A DNA stretch of 64,000 nt from an uncultured Collinsella sp. Its GTDB lineage: Bacteria > Actinomycetota > Coriobacteriia > Coriobacteriales > Coriobacteriaceae. Made by a program: the position numbers and the translations under genes. The notes below the pieces were generated by a model, which did no database searches, was not told where the DNA came from, and saw nothing but the letters and a program-made list of their open reading frames with translations. The stretch covers positions 25,520 to 89,519 of the forward strand of contig CAKUGY010000009.1 of NCBI GenBank assembly GCA_934654835.1. The letters are read 5' to 3'. This document shows, piece after piece, positions 25,305 to 33,391 of this stretch; within the stretch, counting starts at the first letter, position 1, and the number at the start of each line of letters is the position of its first letter.

Positions 25305-26016
25305 CTTCAACCCACCCGCTATGCGGGTGGAGACAAACGGCTTTACAAAGCCACCCCTCCGACCGATATTGACGATTGTTCAGGCCGTCAAGAATTCGAG
25401 TCGAAGGGGTGGTCGCTATGGCCCAGAAGGCCTACAGCCTTTCCCACACGAAGTGGATGTGCAAGTACCACATCGTGTTCACGCCGAAGTATAGGCGCAA
25501 AGTCATCTACAACCAAATCAGGAGCGACATAGGGGAGATCCTCAGGAAGCTGTGCGAGTACAAGGGGATCGAGATAATCGAGGGGCACCTGATGCCCGAC
25601 CACGTGCACGTGCTGCTGGCGATCCCGCCGAAGTACAGCGTCGCGAGCGTCATGGGCTACCTGAAGGGGAAGAGCTCGCTGATGATATTCGACAGGCACG
25701 CCAACCTGAAGTACAAGTTCGGCAACAGGAAGTTCTGGGCGGAGGGCTACTACGTGTCCACCGTCGGCCTGAACGAGGCGACGATCGCCAGGTACATCAG
25801 GGAGCAGGAGTCCCACGACATCGCGCTGGACAAGCTGAGCGTGAGGGAGTACGAGGACCCCTTCAGGAGGAGGTGAGCCCGCCGGTTTGACCGGCGCGCC
25901 ACGGGTCAAGATGCACCAGGCCTGGACGAAGTCCGGGCCCGCGCCTTTAGACGCGAGCCCGGGGCCCGTGGGTTATACCCTAAGAGCAAACCACCCTTTT
26001 TAAGGGTGGTTCTGAT
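25305..26016 (+). mobile_element. IS200/IS605-family insertion sequence (tnpA only)
   Basis: It consists of an intact Y1 transposase gene flanked by subterminal hairpins: CCACCCGC-TAT-GCGGGTGG at 25312-25330 on the left, and on the right a GC-rich fold around 25933-25970 (CCCGCGCCTTTAGACGCG) plus ACCACCCTT/AAGGGTGGT at 25990-26010. As usual for this family there are no terminal inverted repeats or target duplication, so the ends are approximate. No tnpB and no recognisable omega-RNA are present. It lies between alpha-glucoside module 1 and AAA+/DUF4143 gene 2. From 26017 to 26103 I see nothing else. Confidence 0.8.
25418..25876 (+). CDS. tnpA: IS200-type Y1 transposase TnpA
   Basis: 152 aa, normal for IS200 TnpA. 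HUH metal-binding motif PDHVHVLL (His62, His64), catalytic Tyr126 in ATIARYIREQE, and the conserved KYHIVFTPKYRRKVI near the start. The enzyme cuts and joins single-stranded DNA at hairpin-marked ends. I start it at ATG 25418 (GAAGGGG upstream). The frame is intact, so the element may still move. Its codon use (AGG/AGC-rich) differs from surrounding genes. Confidence 0.95.
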   Translation: MAQKAYSLSHTKWMCKYHIVFTPKYRRKVIYNQIRSDIGEILRKLCEYKGIEIIEGHLMPDHVHVLLAIPPKYSVASVMGYLKGKSSLMIFDRHANLKYKFGNRKFWAEGYYVSTVGLNEATIARYIREQESHDIALDKLSVREYEDPFRRR

Positions 26017-26103
26017 TTTTTGCAAAGCTCCCTATGGCGTAAATACTGGCAGATGGAATCTCTTGAATTGCCTGTATGTCCACATTTTTGAGGTGCTTTA
26101 GCC

Positions 26104-26148
26104 CTAGCGACAAATGTTCCCGTGGCAGATAAAAAGAATGCGTTGCAC
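26104..26148 (-). pseudogene. 14-codon remnant of a low-molecular-weight tyrosine phosphatase gene
   Basis: Read on the minus strand, a GTG preceded by AAAGGAG starts VQRILFICHGNICR and then a TAG stop. This matches the first 14 residues of the intact phosphatase at 20670-21119 (MQRVLFICHGNICR) and ends right after the P-loop arginine. Similarity stops there. It is too short to fold, so I call it a pseudogene remnant rather than a gene. Confidence 0.7.
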
Positions 26149-26179
26149 AGGGTCTCCTTTCTATGCGGTCGCGCAGGGC

Positions 26180-27550
26180 TTACAGACTGCTCTTGAGGCA
26201 GTTTGCTCCGATAAAACCCGCTGCGTACAAGGGGAGGTGGCGCAGCTCGCGCCCGTCATCGGTTTCGCTGCGGGCAAAATCGTTCTCGGACAGAATGTAG
26301 GCATATGGCGATCGGGCTTTGTCCATAAACGACCCGAGGGTTCTCGCGCGCACGTTGCGTGCGGACTTTACCTCGACGGGAACGATTTCCATACGGTCGG
26401 TCTGAAGTAGGAAATCGAGCTCGCCGCTCGTCTTCCAAGAAGACGGCGGCATCCAATAGTACGTTTGCAAACCATTGCTCGAAAATGCCTGCATGACCGA
26501 GTTTTCCGCCAGGGCACCTCGAAAGTCGGAAGACAGCGCAACGGTGGAATCCTCTTTGAGGTCGAGCCAGAGCCGCGGGTTGATACCGAGTTTGTAGAAC
26601 ATGAGGCCCGTATCGAGAAGATAGACCTTAAAGAAGCTTCCGTCTTCGTCGTCGAAGGGGACGAGGGGAGGTTCGATGCCTTCGGTCAGGTTGTTGACCG
26701 ATATGATGCCGGCGCCTTCGAGCCAGTCGAGTGGCTCGATGAGCTTGGCGCGGCGGCCTCCGCGTTCGACCTCGGAATACTTGAATTTCTTGGTTGAGGA
26801 TCGTAGCAGCTGGGATGGAATGGAGCGCCAGACCTTGCGCGCCGCCACGCCGCTGATCCCGTTTTCGGGGTCGGTCATATCGGCGGTGTAGGTCTCGTCG
26901 ATTTCGCGCTGCTCGACGCGCGCGTCTTCGATGGACAACGTCTTGCGATATGCGTTGACAGCGGCGGGCATGCCGCCCACGATCTGGTATCGATGAAACA
27001 GGCTGAGCGCGGCTTGGTGCGCAGCGTAGGTCTCGAGTGTGCCGGCGTGGGTGCGAATGGCATCCGCCATCTGCTCCTCATCGAGTGCCCAGAGAAACTC
27101 CTCGAACGACATAGGATACATGGTCTCTTGGCGGACGCCGCTGGGAAAAGGCAACTTGCGCTTGCGCGTGGCGACGCCGAGCTGACTGCCGGTCGCGCAT
27201 ATGCGCCAGCCCGAACCCGAGAAAAAGCGAAGCGAGTTGAGCGCGCGTTCGCAGAGCTGCACCTCGTCAAACAGGATGAATGCGGTTTCCTTGCGAATGG
27301 GGGTGCGTTTATAGTCTGAGATTCGCGCCACGATGGTGTCTACGTCGTCGGTGGGGCAGTCGAACAGCGGGGCGATCAGCTCAAGATCGGTCTGGAAGTC
27401 GAGTTTGACAAACGCATCGCCGGCGATTCGTCTGCCGATTTCCTCAGCGGCGTACGTTTTGCCTACGCGTCGCGCACCACGGATGAGGAGGGGGCGCGAG
27501 GCGTCCTTTGTCGCCCATGATTCGATGACGGATTCGATTGATCTGCGCAT
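26180..27550 (-). CDS. AAA+ ATPase with DUF4143 domain, copy 2
   Basis: 456 aa. Walker A GARRVGKT (25-32), Walker B AFILFDEVQL (90-99), sensor ICATGS. Then MSFEEFLWAL and QIVGGMPAAVNAYRK as in the family, and a C-terminal DUF4143 part ending GELDFLLQTD (376-385) and PVEVKSAR (390-397), the PD-(D/E)xK-like pattern. It is only distantly similar to copy 1 outside the motifs, so it is not a recent duplicate. The start is ATG 27550 with AAAGGCGG upstream. Three palindromic repeats precede it at the same distances as the repeats of copy 1. Function unassigned. Confidence 0.88.
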   Translation of the reverse strand: MRRSIESVIESWATKDASRPLLIRGARRVGKTYAAEEIGRRIAGDAFVKLDFQTDLELIAPLFDCPTDDVDTIVARISDYKRTPIRKETAFILFDEVQLCERALNSLRFFSGSGWRICATGSQLGVATRKRKLPFPSGVRQETMYPMSFEEFLWALDEEQMADAIRTHAGTLETYAAHQAALSLFHRYQIVGGMPAAVNAYRKTLSIEDARVEQREIDETYTADMTDPENGISGVAARKVWRSIPSQLLRSSTKKFKYSEVERGGRRAKLIEPLDWLEGAGIISVNNLTEGIEPPLVPFDDEDGSFFKVYLLDTGLMFYKLGINPRLWLDLKEDSTVALSSDFRGALAENSVMQAFSSNGLQTYYWMPPSSWKTSGELDFLLQTDRMEIVPVEVKSARNVRARTLGSFMDKARSPYAYILSENDFARSETDDGRELRHLPLYAAGFIGANCLKSSL

Positions 27551-27569
27551 GGGGCCGCCTTTCCGATTT

Positions 27570-27654
27570 CGTGTACTTCAGATACATAGTTTAGTACGAT
27601 TTCGTGTACTTGAAATACACGAAATCGTAGAAAAGCGTGTATCTGAAATACACG
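27570..27654 (-). promoter_or_regulatory. Three palindromic repeats before AAA+/DUF4143 gene 2
   Basis: A 19-bp palindrome of the form CGTGTA-N7-TACACG occurs at 27570-27588 (one half degenerate), 27603-27621 and 27636-27654, exactly 33 bp apart, centred 29, 62 and 95 bp before the ATG. The middle copy extends to a perfect 11-bp arm palindrome (27598-27626 region). A TAAACT -10-like box (minus strand, 27588-27593) lies at the edge of the proximal copy. This fits operators covering the -35 and start region. Confidence 0.7.
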
Positions 27655-27762
27655 AAATTAAACTGCTGGAGCTTCAAGTGGATGAGCGCTGCTCATGTCG
27701 GGCGGGTTCCACCGACCGTTCGCCACTCTGAGCTGTGCCTGCGCCCGTTCCCGGTTCCGCCC

Positions 27763-27945
27763 CTATGCCTGCGTCGAGGGCTGTGCTGCGTGGCGGCGGC
27801 GCTCCCATCGGGCGAGCTTGATCGCCACCAGGGTGAGCACCCAGGCCACGAGCGAGAACACGGCTCCGACGGCTCCCACGTAGGAGATGCCGATGCCGGT
27901 CACCATGGCGCCGCCCACGGCCGTGCCAAACGAGATGCCGACGTT
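27763..27945 (-). pseudogene. C-terminal fragment of an MFS transporter gene
   Basis: On the minus strand the segment encodes NVGISFGTAVGGAMVTGI..., closely matching the last 60 or so residues of the complete MFS protein at 32002-33177, and ends with a TAG at 27763. Upstream of 27945 the similarity breaks off, and no start is present. The nucleotide match is clearly imperfect, so the fragment derives from an old duplicate or a related gene. The rest of the 27655-28008 gap has no recognised feature. Confidence 0.8.
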
Positions 27946-28008
27946 ATCGTGTATTCGGACGCCTTGCGACGGTGAGGTGCATCCTTTTCAGTCCTAGCGT
28001 GTTTGCTG

Positions 28009-28809
28009 CTAGCGCTGCGCCCGAAGTCGATTTGCACAGCTGATATACAGAGCGTTAACCGCGCTTTGTAGGCTCATGCCCTCAACCAAGGCGGTCGAGT
28101 ACTCGCTGAGTGACTCTGCGCTCACGGGTAGCAAGAGCTCACGCGCCCCGTTGTTATCGAATGCCATGTTGCTCGATATCCAGATAACGCGGCAGCCTCG
28201 CCGCTTGGCCTCAACGTAAAGATTGAAGATATGGCTCGTTTTTCCTGAGAACGATACAAAGATGGCTAGATCGTCGGGTTGGAGCAGACAGAGCGACGTC
28301 TCCTGTCCCTTGACGGAGCCAAATGAGAAGCACAGTCGGTTTACGCGGCTCAGCTTTTCGCAGAGTGAGCGGGCGGCGAGATTGGAGAATGAGCTTCCGT
28401 ATACGTAGACATTTTGCGCATCGAGAAGCCAGTCAACGGCCCGCTCGAGTCGATCCTCAGTGAGCAGGCGTTTTGTTTCAAGCAAAGAGGTCTCTACGAT
28501 ATCGAAATACCAGGGTATATCGATTTGCTTATGAGCCCTTGCCTCGGTTGTCTCACGCTGGAGCCAAGCGTTGAAGTCGTCAACTTGCTCTTTGAACGAT
28601 CGAAAGCTCGAGCCGTTTACGCGCCTGCAGAAGCGCGAGATGGTCGCGGGCGATGTATTGCACGCGCGGGCAAGTTCTTCTATTGAGAGCTCTGGGATCT
28701 CGTCGTGATGGGAAAGGGCGTAGAGTGCGATGTGGGCGTCAAGGCTGCCGCCCTTCTCGACGTCTTCGATACAAGACCTGAGGTTCGAATAGACCTCGTA
28801 CATCGACAT
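28009..28809 (-). CDS. RpiR-family regulator of alpha-glucoside module 2
   Basis: 266 aa from ATG 28809 (GGAG eight bases upstream). Helix-turn-helix at about 40-70 (LSIEELARACNTSPATISRF), SIS domain from about 120 (VYVYGSSFSNLAARSLCEKL, AIFVSFSGKTSHIFN). It follows the PTS gene in the same direction and is the last gene of a GH4 - PTS - rpiR run, unlike module 1 where the regulator is divergent. It probably senses the phosphosugar made by the neighbours. Confidence 0.9.
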   Translation of the reverse strand: MSMYEVYSNLRSCIEDVEKGGSLDAHIALYALSHHDEIPELSIEELARACNTSPATISRFCRRVNGSSFRSFKEQVDDFNAWLQRETTEARAHKQIDIPWYFDIVETSLLETKRLLTEDRLERAVDWLLDAQNVYVYGSSFSNLAARSLCEKLSRVNRLCFSFGSVKGQETSLCLLQPDDLAIFVSFSGKTSHIFNLYVEAKRRGCRVIWISSNMAFDNNGARELLLPVSAESLSEYSTALVEGMSLQSAVNALYISCANRLRAQR

Positions 28810-28828
28810 TCAAATCACTCCAAACAAT

Positions 28829-28866
28829 AATGCCCCGGAGCGGATATGCCATCTCCGGAGCATTGT
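28829..28866 (-). terminator. Intercistronic hairpin between PTS and rpiR genes of module 2
   Basis: AATGCCCCGGAG pairs with CTCCGGAGCATT (about 28829-28864) with one bulge; on the minus strand it follows the PTS stop codon. There is no strong T-run, so partial termination or mRNA end protection is likely and some read-through into rpiR may occur. Confidence 0.45.
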
Positions 28867-28886
28867 GGTGAAGCTATGGGACGGAT

Positions 28887-30467
28887 TTATTCCATGCCCA
28901 AGTATTCTCTCATTTCGACTTTGTAGACAGAAGCTTTATTGCCGTAAACGATCTGAACACCGCCGCCAACGTGCACGATGGCGCTGGCGCCGAGGTCTTT
29001 GGTGAAGACGCTATCGTCCTTGACCAGGGCGGTGTCTTTGAGGCTGAGCCTCAGGCGAGTGAAGCAGGCGTTGACACCCGAGATGTTATCGGCGCCGCCC
29101 ACGGCTTCCACGATCTGCGGGATGAGCTCGCTTACCTGAACAGATGCTTTGGAGTCGATGGCCGACGTGTCATCCGCTGCCTGCGTGTCATCATCCTCGC
29201 GGCCTGGGGTTTTGAGGTCAAATTTCTTGATAAAGGTGCGGAACAGCACGTAATAGATCCCGAAGTAAGCGATGCCGAGCGGAATAAGCCAGAACCAGTT
29301 GGAGCCCTTATCGGCATTCATGATGCCGTTGAAGATCCACGAGAGGAGCGGTCCGCCGAAGGCGGAAGGCCCGGGCACATTGAACTGCACCAAGTAGGTG
29401 AGTATATACGCGATGCCGCACAGCAGGGCGTGGACCACATAGAGTATGGGCGCTACAAAGAGGAAGGAGTACTCGAGCGGTTCGGTTATGCCCATGATGG
29501 CGGCCGGGATAACGGCGGCGATCATGAGGGAGCCGACCTTCTTTTTATTCTCGGGACGGGCACAGTGGTAGATGGCGAGCGCCGCCGCAGGCAGGCCGCA
29601 CATGGCGAACAACACCTTGCCGTTCATGACGTATTTTGAGATGTCAATGTCGTACATCATGCCGGGCGTGTTGAGCATGGCGTTGTAGATGTTGACAGCA
29701 CCCTCGACGGTCTGGCCGTCAACCTGGATACTACCGCCCAGAGAAGTGAAGAAAAACGGCAGGTAGATGAAATGATGCAGGCCGAAGGGCAGAAGCATGC
29801 GCTCGGAGAAGCCATAGATGAACGCGCCAAACACCCCGGTGGAATCGATGAGTGTCGAGGCGGCCTTTAGGCCGGTTTGCACAAACGGAAACACGAAGGC
29901 GAGCGCAACGCCCACCAGGCTTGCGAAAACGACGGTGAGGGCGGGGACGCAGCGTGTGCCGTTGAAGATGCCGAGCACCGGCGGAAGCTGCACCTTATAG
30001 AATCGGTTGTGGATCCATGCGACTACCAAGCCGATGATGATGCCGCCGAAGACGCCGGTATCGAGTGTGGTTACACCCAGGATGGCGTTCTGACCGGTCT
30101 GCAGGTTGGCGGGATCGATGGTGCCCAGCAGGATAAGCAGCTGACCCATGATCGTGTTCATGGTCATGTAGCCGATGAAGCCTGAGAGTGCGGCGGTCGC
30201 CTTCTCGGCCTTGGCGTAACCGTAGGCGATGCAGATCGCAAAGAGAACCGAGATGTTACCATTGATAACGTTGCCGGCTGCTTTGATGAGCGTGCTAAAG
30301 ATCACCATCGGCTCGGTGCCCAAAAACGGGCAGAGCGAGATGAGGTTAGCATTGGAAAGGGCGGAGCCCAGACCGACCAAAATGCCGGAAACGGGCAGGA
30401 GGAGGACCGGCGCCATGAGCACCTTGCCGAGTCTCTGGAACTCGCTGTAGAGCTTGCTTTCTTTCAT
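28887..30467 (-). CDS. PTS alpha-glucoside transporter subunit IICB, module 2
   Basis: 526 aa. EIIC membrane domain (FQRLGKVLMAPVLLLPVSGI, FGAFIYGFSERMLLPFGLHH, GITEPLEYSFLFVAPILYVV) to about residue 415, then a linker rich in Asp/Ala and an EIIB domain with phosphocysteine Cys468 in NACFTRLR. It is clearly homologous to the module 1 transporter throughout. The GH4 gene lies 24 bp upstream, so they are co-transcribed. There is no EIIA here either. Confidence 0.93.
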   Translation of the reverse strand: MKESKLYSEFQRLGKVLMAPVLLLPVSGILVGLGSALSNANLISLCPFLGTEPMVIFSTLIKAAGNVINGNISVLFAICIAYGYAKAEKATAALSGFIGYMTMNTIMGQLLILLGTIDPANLQTGQNAILGVTTLDTGVFGGIIIGLVVAWIHNRFYKVQLPPVLGIFNGTRCVPALTVVFASLVGVALAFVFPFVQTGLKAASTLIDSTGVFGAFIYGFSERMLLPFGLHHFIYLPFFFTSLGGSIQVDGQTVEGAVNIYNAMLNTPGMMYDIDISKYVMNGKVLFAMCGLPAAALAIYHCARPENKKKVGSLMIAAVIPAAIMGITEPLEYSFLFVAPILYVVHALLCGIAYILTYLVQFNVPGPSAFGGPLLSWIFNGIMNADKGSNWFWLIPLGIAYFGIYYVLFRTFIKKFDLKTPGREDDDTQAADDTSAIDSKASVQVSELIPQIVEAVGGADNISGVNACFTRLRLSLKDTALVKDDSVFTKDLGASAIVHVGGGVQIVYGNKASVYKVEMREYLGME

Positions 30468-30491
30468 GATGTTCCTTCGATGCGCGGGGAG

Positions 30492-31817
30492 TTAGGACAG
30501 GGTCGGCCAATAATCGCCGTTCGCTTCGATCAGGTCGTCGAGGATTTGGCGCGCGACGGTAGTCGAAGGGACGGTCTTGTTGATTGCGATGGCTTCGAGC
30601 GCCTTCTGGTAGGAATGCTCGTAATATGCGTCGACAGCGAGCTTCTCACTGGCATTCTGCTCTTCGATAAGCCCCTTGTAGAAGGTGGGGATAGCAGGCT
30701 GGCTGATGGGTTCGGGGCCCCAAGAGCGCAGGTAAGCGGGGACCTCGACCATGGCGTCGTCGGGCAGATTGGGGATGGCGCCGTTATTCTCGACGATTAC
30801 GAGATAACGTTCGCACTTGTTGTAGGCGATAGAGGCGGCTGCGTCGACGATAAAGTCGCCAAAGACCGTGAAGCTCTGTACGGGGCTCTTGTAATTGGCG
30901 GGATCTGCCAGGTACTTGTCGTGCTCGGCAAACATCTCCTTCTCGCGTCCGTTGATGACGTTGTCGGCGCGCGTCCAGTTGGGGTCCATGTCATCTGCCA
31001 TGTCTTTGGAGTACAGGTAGTACTGCAGGTAGCTGTTGGGCAGATACTCGGGATAGTCCTTCACAATCTTGACGTATTGACCCCAGGTGTGCATCCAGTC
31101 CTTGTCCTTGTGATGCTTGTCGCTCACGGCCATGCCGTGCTCGAGAATCATCTGACGGAGCTCCGGCAGACGATCGCGCCCCTGCTTGTCGTAAATTTTG
31201 GTAAACCAGCCAAAGTGATTGAGTCCAAAATACATGGGGTCGATATCGCGCCAGCTGGGAAGTCCGAGCATCTTAGAGTACGAGAGCAAGATAGCCGTGG
31301 GCATATCGCAGATGTTAAGGATATGGTCGTTGCCAAACTCGCGGCGCGTGGCCTCGGCGACAACTGCGGCGGGGTTGGAATAGTTGAGGATCCAGGCGTC
31401 TGGACTGTATTTCTTGGTGTAGCGTACGAGGTCGAAGACGCCGGGGATGGACCTGATGCCATAGGAGATCGAACCGCCGGCGCCGCAGGTTTCCTGTCCC
31501 ACGCAACCGTACTTGAGAGGGATGCGCTCGTCTTGGCGACGCATCTGAAGGCCACCCTGGCGGATTTGCGCGAAGACGAAGTCGACATCGGTGAATGCCT
31601 TTTCGGGATCGGTCGTCACGACAACTTCGATGTCAGGAGCTTCCTGCTCGATGAACTGCTTCATGATGTCGTAGACGAGATGCATGCGCTTCTCGTCGAT
31701 GTCGTACAGGGCGAGTTTGCGCAGCGGCAATTCGTTTTTCTTTTGCAACAGGCTCTGGATGATGCCGGGAGTGTGGGTGCTGCCGGCTCCGGCGATTACA
31801 ACTGCTTTCTTGTCCAT
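30492..31817 (-). CDS. GH4 6-phospho-alpha-glucosidase, module 2
   Basis: 441 aa. NAD-binding GAGSTHTPG (10-18), Cys170 in the ICDMP motif that is diagnostic for 6-phospho-alpha-glucosidases, and His201 in GLNHFGW as second Mn ligand. First gene of the minus-strand GH4 - PTS - rpiR operon; AAAGGGG lies before its ATG. Predicted to hydrolyse maltose-6-phosphate-like compounds inside the cell. Its promoter must lie in 31818-32001, where I see no clear boxes. Confidence 0.93.
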   Translation of the reverse strand: MDKKAVVIAGAGSTHTPGIIQSLLQKKNELPLRKLALYDIDEKRMHLVYDIMKQFIEQEAPDIEVVVTTDPEKAFTDVDFVFAQIRQGGLQMRRQDERIPLKYGCVGQETCGAGGSISYGIRSIPGVFDLVRYTKKYSPDAWILNYSNPAAVVAEATRREFGNDHILNICDMPTAILLSYSKMLGLPSWRDIDPMYFGLNHFGWFTKIYDKQGRDRLPELRQMILEHGMAVSDKHHKDKDWMHTWGQYVKIVKDYPEYLPNSYLQYYLYSKDMADDMDPNWTRADNVINGREKEMFAEHDKYLADPANYKSPVQSFTVFGDFIVDAAASIAYNKCERYLVIVENNGAIPNLPDDAMVEVPAYLRSWGPEPISQPAIPTFYKGLIEEQNASEKLAVDAYYEHSYQKALEAIAINKTVPSTTVARQILDDLIEANGDYWPTLS

Positions 31818-32001
31818 GTGGTAAACCCCTTTCGTGTGGATTGACCATTTCAGACTACGAAAGCTTTACCTGCGATTCTATCGATTTTCAGATTGCGAAA
31901 AACGATAGCGATAATCTTAACAGGATGCGTTTTGCGTGGTTAAATAGCGCCGGGAAAGATGCTGACTTGGGCGGCATGCGCGGCTTTTGGCTGCAATTGC
32001 G

Positions 32002-33177
32002 CTACCCGCGGCGACGTTCCCAGCGAGCCAACTTAATCGTCACCAGCGTGAGCACCCAGGCCACGAGCGAGAACGCGGCGCCAACTGCGCCCACGTAGGC
32101 AATGCCAATTCCGCTTACCACGGCGCCGCCCACCGCGGTGCCAAACGAAATGCCGACATTAAACGCCATGGGCTCCACCGAACTCGCGAGCACCATCGAT
32201 TTGGGATGGCGGCTGCGGGCCACGTCCATAAAGTGCGTGATACACGAGACCGAAAACAGGTACATGAGCAGCGCCAAGCTAAAGACAAAGACAAGCGCGA
32301 GAGGCATGGTGCCGCCCACGGCAAACAGCCCAAACAGGGCCGCGGCCTGCAGCACAAACGTAACCAGCAGCGCCTTCATGCCAAAGCGCGCGTCAATCCA
32401 TCCGCCCAGGATGTTCGAGACCAGGCAGAACACGCCGTAGGCCATAAGGGTGGTGCTTGCCTGAACGGTGCCCATGCCCAGCACCTGTTCCAGATAAGGC
32501 GTCACGTAGCCGTAGAACACGTAGACCGAACCCACGCCAAACAAAAAGATGAGCATGCCGGTGATGATGCTCGGCTCGCGCAGCAGCCCCGCCTGCTCGC
32601 GGAAGGTGGCGGGCTCGTCGGTCTGCCCGGCGCGCGGCATAAACGCCACGAGCGCGCCGCAGATCAAAACGGCAAAGGCCAGCGTGCCGTACATGGCAAC
32701 GTGCCAGTCGAGCGTGTCGGCCACAAACTTGCCGATCGAGGTCACAAAGACCATCGCCACGGAAAACGCGCCATACACCACCGAGATGGCAAGCGACGTC
32801 TGCTGCGGAGACAGGAGCTCGGGGATATACGTCACGCCCACGGCAAGCAGCGCGCCCGAGACGGATCCCAAGACAATGCGCGAGATAAAGAGCACTTGGA
32901 AGTTGGGCGCCAACGCCATAACCAAGTTGCCGAGCACAAAGATAATGCTGTAGCACACGAGCAGCTGGTAACGACGGAACCGCCCCGTGCTGAGCGCAAG
33001 CACCGGCGTCGCGATGGCGTAGACGAGCGCGAACACACTAATAAGTTGGCCTGCGGTGGCGAGCGATACGCCGAGTTCCGTCGCCAGGTCGCTCTCGATA
33101 CCGATAACCACGAACTCCGAGCAGCCGAGCGAAAAGCCCAGCAGCACGAGCAGCGCTAAGCAGAGCTTAGTTCTCAT
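32002..33177 (-). CDS. MFS transporter, DHA1/sugar-efflux type
   Basis: 391 aa with twelve predicted helices. The N-terminus GFSLGCSEFVVIGIESDLA and RIVLGSVSGALLAVGVTYIPEL are typical of the AraJ/YdhP-like drug and sugar efflux branch. I start it at ATG 33177; the Shine-Dalgarno is poor, and the longer frame upstream overlaps the next gene's leader. A fragment similar to its C-terminus lies at 27763-27945. The substrate is unknown. Confidence 0.85.
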   Translation of the reverse strand: MRTKLCLALLVLLGFSLGCSEFVVIGIESDLATELGVSLATAGQLISVFALVYAIATPVLALSTGRFRRYQLLVCYSIIFVLGNLVMALAPNFQVLFISRIVLGSVSGALLAVGVTYIPELLSPQQTSLAISVVYGAFSVAMVFVTSIGKFVADTLDWHVAMYGTLAFAVLICGALVAFMPRAGQTDEPATFREQAGLLREPSIITGMLIFLFGVGSVYVFYGYVTPYLEQVLGMGTVQASTTLMAYGVFCLVSNILGGWIDARFGMKALLVTFVLQAAALFGLFAVGGTMPLALVFVFSLALLMYLFSVSCITHFMDVARSRHPKSMVLASSVEPMAFNVGISFGTAVGGAVVSGIGIAYVGAVGAAFSLVAWVLTLVTIKLARWERRRG

Positions 33178-33284
33178 GGGGGAGAGAGCGGAAGCGGTTG
33201 ATGCTGTTGCGGACGAGGTTGCGGCGGTCAAGGCGATGGCTCCAATGTCACGTTTATTTGCCAGATTTATCCCTGCAACTCTAG

Positions 33285-33324
33285 CAGAATGTGACGAAGG
33301 GACTGTTCCTTTGTCACATTCTGC
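33285..33324. repeat. Family F palindrome, copy in the idi-fusion leader region
   Basis: GCAGAATGTGAC.AAGGGA pairs with TTCCTTTGTCACATTCTGC around a short centre. It belongs to the TGTGACAAAGGG family seen after stop codons at 37566 and 42107. It lies between divergent genes (MFS and the LpdD/IDI fusion) and could affect both. Confidence 0.8.
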
Positions 33325-33391
33325 GCTTGCCTGTATAGTCGCAATACAGGCGAAGATGGTCTCAGGTACATCGCGGGCGACAGGAGATCCC

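Noticed and set aside
25877..26016. omega-RNA or tnpB remnant of the IS200/IS605 element
   Set aside because: The folds fit element-end hairpins; no TnpB-like codons or guide region could be found.
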